DNA from: Ophiobolus disseminans
Lineage: Eukaryota > Ascomycota > Dothideomycetes > Pleosporales > Phaeosphaeriaceae
NCBI GenBank assembly: GCA_010093685.1
Contig: MU006227.1
Coordinates: 62,001 to 126,000 of the forward strand
DNA: 64,000 nucleotides
Reading direction: 5' to 3'
Position numbers and translations under genes: made by a program. Under the pieces are notes generated by a model that was not told where the DNA came from, ran no database searches, and saw nothing but the letters and a program-made list of their open reading frames with translations. This document shows positions 57,023 through 64,000 of this stretch, piece after piece; the stretch's first letter is position 1, and each line of letters opens with the position of its first letter.

Positions 57023-58873
57023 ATGCGTGAGGTCAACTTCAGCATCCCCAACGCCAACAAGGCCTCCGTCGGCATCACCACTGCCCTCTATGACCGCCGC
57101 GCGCTGGACTGCACCTCCACCCTCCCGCTCATCAACTCACTCAACCACCTCGCCTATCTCACCACATCCTCCGCCCGGATACGGGACATCCTCACCGTCG
57201 ATGGCGGCATCGAGCGACTGATATGCATTCTCAAGGAAGGGCGGAGCAAGGACATGATGGACATGTGGAAGTGGAACCTCGCCTTCCAGTGCATCTTCAA
57301 CATCGGCGTGCGTGGCTCGGAGAACGTGAGGACACGCGTGGTAGAGGCAGACATGGTCCCTGTCATTGCGACCATCCTCGACAACTACATCAAGGTCATC
57401 GACAAGTGCAAAGCCCGGGTTGATGCTGATGCCCATCGCAACGCCCGCCTCGGCCCATCGCACCGACACCACTCATCGCGCTCTGGTGAGATGGCATCCG
57501 GCTCTGGTCACAGATCTGATCGCTCGGCGCGACGTGGCATCCCACCGCCCATCGAGATACCCGCAGCCTTTGCACAAGCACAAGCTGAGTCACAAATGGC
57601 AGACGCTACCCCGACCCCTGCCTTCTCACTGAGTTCCCCCCCCGAGCGGACCACTTTTGCCCGTGGCCGACCTCCGCACCACCATCACCACCGAAGCCAC
57701 GAAGGGCGAGCACAACTGTTTGGAGCTGTGGGCAACACCGCTCGCGTCCTTGGACAGCCGCTTGTCACGGCACTGCCTTCGATGGATGCTACCGCCGATG
57801 CTTTTGCCCTTCGGCCCGTGCGTGATGCAGACCGCCTGCCGTCCATGCTCCCCGCCCTACAAGGGGAGATTACTTCCCAGCCCGAGTCGCCAACCACGCC
57901 GAGCGCTCCACAGGTGCGCCAGGCCAGCCCACGAGCGACCCTGGTCCGAACCCGTCGCCGGCCTTCCATTCGGCACCAGTTGTCCATGTCTGGCGAGTCT
58001 GATCTGGAAGCACAGCAGGATGAAATTGTTGCAGACAACGCGGTCGTAGTGGATGCCGTGAACGAGCCCATTGTCGGCATCCAGAACAACGAAATTAACA
58101 TGTCTGACATTGTCGACAACCCAGAGATGCTGGACGCTGGCACCACGCCGGTGCCCATCGCCGCGCCCTCGGAGGGAACAGACGAGAACAATGAGACGTT
58201 CAACATCACCCACCGTCCGGCGCTCGATGGCAGTCTGATCAACCCGACTAATACCCCACCCACCAATCCCATTACTGGATTCTCGCCCATGCAGCCAGCC
58301 ATCAACGTGGCAAACGCCAACCCCCCGCCCCCGTGGTACCCGCGCTATCCACAGGACCGCCATGCAACCGGCGTTCTTGCAGCAGCGATGCCCCGCGACG
58401 AAGACGTTCTCATGTCTTTGCAACTACTGGCCTACGTGTCAAAGTACTGCAACCTGCGCTCATACTTCCAGAAGTCACATCTGGTACCCAAGCTCAAAAT
58501 TGGCAACGACCTGCAAACACTGGACGGAGAAGTCGCGAATCCCGATGCGATGAAGGCGGAAGAAGAGGAGCTCGAGGAGTACGAGCTACCAGACGACTTC
58601 AACATATTCCCACTCGTTGAGCAATTCACGGTTCGACACCACACCTCGGACATGCAGTACTGGGCAAGCGTGGTTATGCGCAACCTTTGCCGAAAAGACG
58701 ACTCGCGTGGAGGCATTCGACAGTGCGCATACTACCAGTGCGGACGGTGGGAGGAGTACACACGGCAATTTGCCAAGTGTCGCCGCTGTCGACGGACCAA
58801 ATACTGCAGCAAGGAGTGCCAAAAGAGCGCCTGGGTATTCCACCGCCACTGGTGCGTGGCCGCCACCTCGTGA
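57023..58873 (+). CDS. samB: MYND zinc-finger protein SamB/Mub1
   Basis: This is a single-exon 616-residue protein. The Mub1/SamB family works with the Ubr2 ubiquitin ligase in yeast (Rpn4 turnover), and samB in Aspergillus affects morphogenesis and sporulation. The N-terminus MREVNFSIPNANKASVGITT is the family opening, followed by an armadillo-like helical region (LINSLNHLAYLTTSSARIRD, WKWNLAFQCIFNIGVRGSEN). A long disordered His/Pro/Ser-rich middle runs from about 135 to 430. The region near residues 470-500 (DEDVLMSLQLLAYVSKYCNL) is conserved. The C-terminus is a MYND finger, about 572-612: CAYYQCGRWEEY, CRRCRRTKYCSKECQKSAW and HRHWC, with all expected Cys/His. The ORF is intact. Confidence 0.93.
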   Translation: MREVNFSIPNANKASVGITTALYDRRALDCTSTLPLINSLNHLAYLTTSSARIRDILTVDGGIERLICILKEGRSKDMMDMWKWNLAFQCIFNIGVRGSENVRTRVVEADMVPVIATILDNYIKVIDKCKARVDADAHRNARLGPSHRHHSSRSGEMASGSGHRSDRSARRGIPPPIEIPAAFAQAQAESQMADATPTPAFSLSSPPERTTFARGRPPHHHHHRSHEGRAQLFGAVGNTARVLGQPLVTALPSMDATADAFALRPVRDADRLPSMLPALQGEITSQPESPTTPSAPQVRQASPRATLVRTRRRPSIRHQLSMSGESDLEAQQDEIVADNAVVVDAVNEPIVGIQNNEINMSDIVDNPEMLDAGTTPVPIAAPSEGTDENNETFNITHRPALDGSLINPTNTPPTNPITGFSPMQPAINVANANPPPPWYPRYPQDRHATGVLAAAMPRDEDVLMSLQLLAYVSKYCNLRSYFQKSHLVPKLKIGNDLQTLDGEVANPDAMKAEEEELEEYELPDDFNIFPLVEQFTVRHHTSDMQYWASVVMRNLCRKDDSRGGIRQCAYYQCGRWEEYTRQFAKCRRCRRTKYCSKECQKSAWVFHRHWCVAATS

Positions 58874-59360
58874 GGAGGAGTCCGAATTTCTAATTCTTGT
58901 TTTGTTTAATCATCATCGTCATCATCTATCATTGGGCCGCATACTGCATGGCGCTCTTCGGCTTCTTCGCACCAAATCTCTGAAAGTTTCATAATTAATG
59001 AGCGTCACGACTACCCGATACCACACAACAGACTGCTTTTGAGGATCATGTATGGAGGAGGGGGCTTTTTGCAAATAGGCGGAGCGAGCAGCAGCAGAGA
59101 CGCATACGAATAGGGTCCATTCGGACTCTGGCTTTATACCACATTGCTAGTTGGAGTTTAGTATTGTTTAGTTGCACGGAGGAGCTGGCTTGGATCGAGA
59201 GAGTAGTGGGTGAGGTGCACTTGAATGGCATTTGATCCTCGTTCACTAGATGAATTTATGTGTGACGCATATATGCCATGATTGTTTGTGAACATTTAAT
59301 ACTAGAACTGGGTTTCTAACATATTAGCATTTGGTAACATGAACGAAGACGGCTTGCTCT
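58874..59360. other. Intergenic region
   Basis: About 490 bases with no supported gene, between the samB stop and the decayed 3' end of the minus-strand HET relic. Confidence 0.5.
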
Positions 59361-60897
59361 CTATCTGCTTGGTAGGAAGTTGGGACTGCACTTTTTTGTA
59401 AAGGTAAGCAACGAGGCTGTAGAAGTTGGCTTTGTGCAGTCGACAAGTTGTTGTGCGTGTACTACATTAGGATCGTTTTCCGGGATCTGATTGTAGAGCC
59501 GCCCGAGTTCATCGCCATCAAGCGCAGCGTCTTCGAACTGGAAATGGAGCCTTTCTGCCAACGCGCTTTCATGGAATGTCCAAAGCCTCTGAGACCATGT
59601 AGCTACTTTTATATGTACTAGAAGCTCCTCTGGGCCTGCCGTGGACTCTGTGGAAAGTTAAGATCTATCAAGTACAAGGACTTTATGAGCTGTCTCGTAT
59701 ACGGATCGCATCCCGTTAATAGCGAGTCTGCGCAACTCCATAGCTCGTGGTATAAACATCGTATCTATCCAAAATTGTACGGCTGATTGTGTTGTAGGAT
59801 AAAGAGCGCTGACATAACGTTGTAGTCTCTTGAGCTGGCAAGCTGGAAGAGAATTTTCTCGCAGATTGCCTAGCCGGTCTGACCAAACATGAGAGATGGC
59901 AACGAATGTAGGATGCGGCATCTCCGGATGAGTCGAGTGAAGCACGCAACGGGTCCCTTCGGGCCCAACTTGGATATCAATAAGGGGTGTTTCACCCCGT
60001 CTGAGCATTACACCGATCTTTTTGTCATCTTCAATCGACAGACTAACATCTGCGCAATCACACCCCTCCACTGCGTGATCTGGCCGATAAGTATTGTAGT
60101 CGATCTTGCCAAAGTGACATTGCGTGATGCTGCACCGTGAATGGTCTTTCCCCAAACAAGTCCTATCGATCGTGCATAGGAAGAGAAGAGCTTGGACACG
60201 GGATATAGTGAAGTTGTTAACAAGCCAAGTCAGCTCATTCGGACACCATCCCCCTTCTAGAAGCCACTGTCGAACACTCAGGCTTTCAGTCCAGCTGAAG
60301 CTATTCAAGTCCAAACCTCGATAGACATCATCTTTGGCTGTATCGATCGCTTCCGCTAGAACGGTGATTGCTAACAATATGTGCGTATCTTCATCATCGA
60401 GTACATATTCGCCAAATTCCTGCGCTTGCAGCCTGCACGAGACACCAGGCGTCGACAGGACGGAATAGCGACCGAGAACCGCGTAGACACCTTGTATGCA
60501 CTCCTCGATATCGTAGACCTGCTGTTGCCTTGCACTTCCCGAGATCTGGCTTTGAGCGGCAAGCCAGTACCAAAAACATCGATGAAGGTGCTTCGTTGAG
60601 AGGTATATGGGCGGAGAACCATTCTCGGAGGTCACAGAGAGGGAATCGCCGGGTCGGAAAGTGAGGCCAACGATTTCGCAAACTCTCCTCAGGGTTCCAA
60701 ACCATAGCCAGGACTGAAGGAATGCTGCACAATCTTCCAGAGGTGGAGGCGTCCCTTTTAGAAAACAGAGTTTTGCCTAGCTTGAAGTGTTCAAGTTCGT
60801 ATATACTGGGATTGTGACCAGAAGTGGCATCGTAACATAAGCACGGAAATCTTGGGTACCGCCTAGAAGGTTTGGCAAATCGAGTGACGTGTCCCAT
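59361..60897 (-). pseudogene. Decayed HET-type gene, minus copy
   Basis: This is related to the plus copy at 61044-63695. It starts at ATG 60897 and reads about 42 codons. It then needs a shift at an A run (60774-60771 on the minus strand) to continue into AAFLQSWLWFGTLRRVCE, which matches LLSLLQSWLFFGVLVEACGG of the plus copy. The HET core is present (FVAISHVWSDRLGNLRENSL, FWIDTMFIP, TAHKVLVLDRS). An in-frame TAA at 59660-59658 interrupts it. Past that stop the same frame resumes with WSQRLWTFHESALAERLHFQ, the next HET motif, then ends at 59361. The C-terminal half seen in the plus copy is missing. Three kinds of damage (frameshift, stop, truncation) make function unlikely. Confidence 0.8.
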
Positions 60898-61043
60898 TTG
60901 ATGGTTGTAGATGACTTGGGATACAGTGCGGTTCCTGGCAGGTGCATGTGCTAAACACGCCAGTCTTAATTATAATAGACCTAGCCATATCAACACCTTA
61001 ACTAAAGCCCTCCGAGTAGAAATCAAAACACACAAAATATGTG
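60898..61043. promoter_or_regulatory. 146-bp shared intergenic spacer of the head-to-head HET pair
   Basis: The two related genes start only 146 bp apart in opposite directions, so any promoter must be shared. No clear TATA box is seen; AT-rich sequence lies at 60965-61040. Confidence 0.4.
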
Positions 61044-63695
61044 ATGGAGCACCTTCCGCCAGTTCACGGTGCCCAAATACTGCAGGTTCCATTCTTGTGC
61101 TCTTCCATGGAGTATGGCGATGAAGCGCGAGGCTTTGCCGGGTTTAGTCAATTTCCAGCACTGCACGGCTACAATATCGATAGCATGTGTTTTACAGCAA
61201 CACATGGTGACGGACTTCTATCGTTACTGCAATCTTGGCTGTTTTTCGGGGTACTCGTGGAAGCCTGTGGAGGGTGGCCCATGGGATTGAAGAGCGCCGA
61301 GTTTGTGCGACAGACTGAATCCGGCGCGTGCTTCATCACGACAGAAGTGTTGCAAAAGTATTATTGGTACTGGCAATCATGGAAACACCACCTTGGAGAC
61401 CAGGAGGCGAGAACATTGATGGTATATCGTACCCAAGAGCTGGATAAATGTTTGGCTATGGCGAATACGGTGTTTCAGAAAGTGACAGTACAAGACAAGC
61501 AGCTTGGGAGCTCCGATGACGCTTCGCTGTCACCACGGAGCGAAGTGCTTCTCCTTATTGCGATGACCGCCGAGTGGATTTGCGAGGCGCGAAAACTGCA
61601 GCAAACATGATTGAGTCTTACACGAACAGTTTGCGGACTTTGAAATGGCGACTTCCTACAGTCGAAAAAGGACTTCACTACGCGGGATGGTGTGTCGGAG
61701 AGACGAGAACGTTGATGGTCGAGCGAGACACGACGTGTCTCTATTATCTCAGCATGATCGATCGCAGAAACACAGGCAAGAGCCACAAAAACTGTGATAG
61801 CGAAGGGGGCTGTAGAACCTTGCATACTGATTACAAGGACTACAAGCGCCTCCATATTTGGTCTGATCCCAACGAATGCGAATGCGCCACAGTCGGTCCA
61901 AGGATACGAGAAGTCACCGCAGTTCTCGAACGAGGCAACATACCGCTCGTGACCGACATCACTCCCAGCAAATGCGGCCTTGACGAATTCAACTCCGCGA
62001 ATCTTCAAAAATACGTGGCCATCTCGCATGTATAGTCAGATGGCCTGGGGAACCCTCATGAAAACAGACTCAGTGCCTGCACATTTCGGCACATCCAACA
62101 TCTGGTCAACGGGCTATACGACGCCGAAGCAGCGCCTGTCCCATTCTGGATGGACACAATGTGCATACCACCGCAAGAGAACCATACCCCAAAACAGAAG
62201 GAGCTTAGGAAGTTGGGCATTACTCGAATGGCAGAGACGTATGCAAACGCAGATAAGGTGCTTGTATTGGATAATTCGCTGCAAAAGCAGCACAGTGGTA
62301 TTAATACCACCGAGATGAACGTCCGCATCAGACAGGCTCCCTGGACCACAAGAGTTTGGACTTTACAAGAAGGCCGGCTTAGTCGAAATCTGTATTTCCA
62401 GTTTCAGGATCGTGCAGTTTCTGTGGACGAATTGGAAGATGCTGTGGGCAACCATAAGAATATGGCAACAGCTCTGAACTTCCTGGAACACCTCAGTGAT
62501 CAGCAGATCGGTTCAAATGTGTGCGCAATTCGACTACTACGAGCTTTTGCGACAGTGACGGAGCCAAGTCCTGCCGTAAAGATGTACACGTTGCTTCCGC
62601 GTCAGGACGACCCCGACAGGGAAAGTCTTCGTTTAACGGCACTGTCAATCTTGCTGGAATACGATGTTATGGGCCCTTTGCTAGAGAGATGGCTTCCATT
62701 AATTGACCGCCTTGGTCTTAGACAGGAAATAGGAGAAAATGACGAACTTCTGGCAGGGGACATACGCGCTTCACGTATAGACCTCGTCCACGATTACAGT
62801 ATGCGTATGATTCACCGCATCCGAGGTTATAGATATGGTGCTCTTGTGGCAGGTGGTGTTGCACTCGATCAGGGTACCGAGTGGTCAAGTGCAGGCCTTT
62901 TGACCGATGTGTGTGCAGGTTTTCGCGGCCGAACCACAGCAGGCTGGAAGACGAGACGGTGTGCCTTGGTATTCTACTCCAAGTCAAAGACCTCAAGAGG
63001 ATCCTCGATATTGATCCTCTGCATTGGCGCTGGGGAAATGCTTTGAGAGCCCTGCGAGTAGGCAGTATCGCAGCCATATGCCACGAGAGGCGAATGAAAG
63101 CTTTGCTTTCTCAGATCGAAGGAGCAGCGAAGGAATCTCAACGTTCGAACATGAATAACAAGCGCGCAACCGTGAACGTGGGAACGCGCTTCCACAAAGT
63201 ATGATTTTCTGGAATGTTCCGAGGCTGGGTCCATTGGGATGGAATTAGGCTCCAAAGTCCTTCTTAGACGCACAATTGAGGTTCGAGATCCAGTCTGAGC
63301 ACCATGGACGTCTTACTCAACACGGGCTCGAAGTTGGTTGGTCTGCATTCGCTATACAAGGTGTTTCAGGGTTCAGCCGACTACCAGAGCATGCTCAGGA
63401 TGCTGTTCTAGTCATCCACCCCGAGCAATCGCGCCCCCCGGAAGTGCACCAATTCCGGCAAACGTGGCAACGACTTCGACTGCGGCGAAATGATCGCACG
63501 CGCAATAGCTTACACGCTTTGAAACTCATCTCGTGGGCCAACGATGGGTTGATCACGGATATGGCTATCTTGATTAAGCACACGCGCATCGAAGATTCCG
63601 CTGTGCTTGTCCAAAAGTATGGATCCAGTGGCCAAGCGCTACTGACCAAACATGTTGCGCTCATGGAACGAGTTGATGCTAGCAGTCCAATATAA
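61044..63695 (+). pseudogene. Decayed HET-type gene, plus copy
   Basis: A long HET-type gene is readable across three frames. Segment 1 (61044-61605) carries the N-terminal region (LLSLLQSWLFFGVLVEACGG). A net -1 shift near 61600 leads to segment 2. It contains YVAISHV, then TAG at 62033-62035 exactly where the family has Trp, then SDGLGNPHENRLSAC, FWMDTMCIPP and TTRVWTLQEGRLSRNLYFQF in the same frame. A second shift near 62940 lies inside the RTTS-EDE motif. A third near 63200 precedes IFWNVPRLGPLGWN, where TAG at 63246-63248 again replaces a Trp. The tail runs to 63695. With two stops and three frameshifts it cannot make a full protein. No GT-AG introns explain the shifts. Confidence 0.85.
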
Positions 63696-63701
63696 CCGGA
63701 A

Positions 63702-64000
63702 CTATGCGAGGTTCACGTATGGGCGAAATGGATCACCGATGGAGTCTGGCGAGTGGGTTGAGACGTGCAACAGGCCGTCGCAGCTGTGAATCTCGGGGCG
63801 AAAATAGATCAGCATTCTGACTGAGAGTTCCTCAATGTGGTTACAGAATATCACAATAGATTCCACAAGACAGACGATAAACTGCACTAACCTTAGGGCG
63901 TGCGTGCGCAAAGGCTTCAGCAAGCGCGCGTGTATAGGGTCCTCTGGGTCAAGCCATGCGGAGTGGTGGGCTTGCACTGGTGGGCACTGTGGGGTGACAG
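63702..64000 (-). CDS. Possible 3' exon of a minus-strand gene running off the right edge
   Basis: A minus frame is open from the right edge region to a stop at 63702. It reads AWLDPEDPIHARLLKPLRTH, then a hydrophobic stretch VQFIVCLVESIVIFCNHIEE, then DGLLHVSTHSPDSIGDPFRP. A GTTAGT at about 63892 could be a donor that would end the exon earlier. There is no recognised domain. It may be a real partial gene or a chance ORF. Confidence 0.25.
   Translation of the reverse strand, partial: VTPQCPPVQAHHSAWLDPEDPIHARLLKPLRTHALRLVQFIVCLVESIVIFCNHIEELSVRMLIYFRPEIHSCDGLLHVSTHSPDSIGDPFRPYVNLA

Noticed and set aside
57685..58320. 211-codon minus ORF
   Set aside because: Antisense of the disordered middle of samB.
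1..64000. CRISPR array, bacterial operon, organellar insert or virus-derived region
   Set aside because: No regularly spaced identical repeats, no ribosome-binding-site-led gene runs and no viral protein motifs; gene structure is fungal throughout.

Overview
The window looks like nuclear DNA of a filamentous ascomycete, probably a dothideomycete. Most genes carry short (41-60 nt) GT-AG introns with CTAAC/CTGAC-like branch sites. The gene families (Scc3, Mgm1, UreD, Tfc3, samB, Gda1, HET, SAT4-type rhodopsin, Zn2Cys6 factors) are typical of that group. There is no bacterial, organellar or viral segment and no CRISPR array. Class-level placement is inference from gene content only.

Layout. 1-2.2 kb: 5' part of the cohesin subunit Scc3/STAG (minus), cut by the window edge. 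2.8-4.4 kb: C2H2 zinc-finger factor. 5.4-6.2 kb: unrecognised low-complexity gene. 6.2-8.1 kb: gene-poor, with a diverged direct repeat. 8.1-9.7 kb: Aim6-like phosphodiesterase. 10.0-15.2 kb: lineage-specific island with a pogo/Fot1-type transposase remnant, two unrecognised Ser/Pro/Arg-rich genes and degenerate tandem repeats. 15.2-28.7 kb: dense housekeeping block with a coiled-coil nucleolar-like protein, Mgm1, urease accessory UreD and the large TFIIIC subunit Tfc3. 28.7-31.7 kb: gene-poor, with a strong hairpin. 31.7-46.9 kb: accessory block with a secreted PAN/Thr-rich protein, an Upc2-like Zn2Cys6 factor, a MARVEL-type membrane protein, a second Zn2Cys6 factor, a PPPDE-thioredoxin-PUL protein, an intact HET gene and a seven-helix SAT4/rhodopsin protein. 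46.9-49.8 kb: gene-poor, with a palindromic minisatellite. 49.9-58.9 kb: EF-hand protein with an ATG-only first coding exon, Golgi GDPase Gda1, CorA-like transporter and samB/Mub1. 59.4-63.7 kb: two related HET-type genes head to head, both broken.

The genes do not form one pathway. Housekeeping roles (cohesion, mitochondrial fusion, Pol III transcription, urease maturation, Golgi glycosylation, N-degron control) alternate with accessory genes (HET, C6 factors, secreted or membrane proteins) near repeats and decayed genes.

The observations I rate highest are: (1) a 24-26 bp minisatellite in which every full unit keeps a 4-bp stem by paired substitutions (CCGC/GCGG versus TCGC/GCGA); (2) five genes on both strands whose coding strand switches from C-rich to G-rich wobble bases near the 3' end; (3) the decayed HET pair, where one copy has two Trp codons turned to TAG at conserved motifs; (4) an intron that appears to have arisen inside a coding tandem repeat; (5) an ATG-only exon. 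Splice sites were assigned by eye from frame, consensus and family similarity; no search was run.
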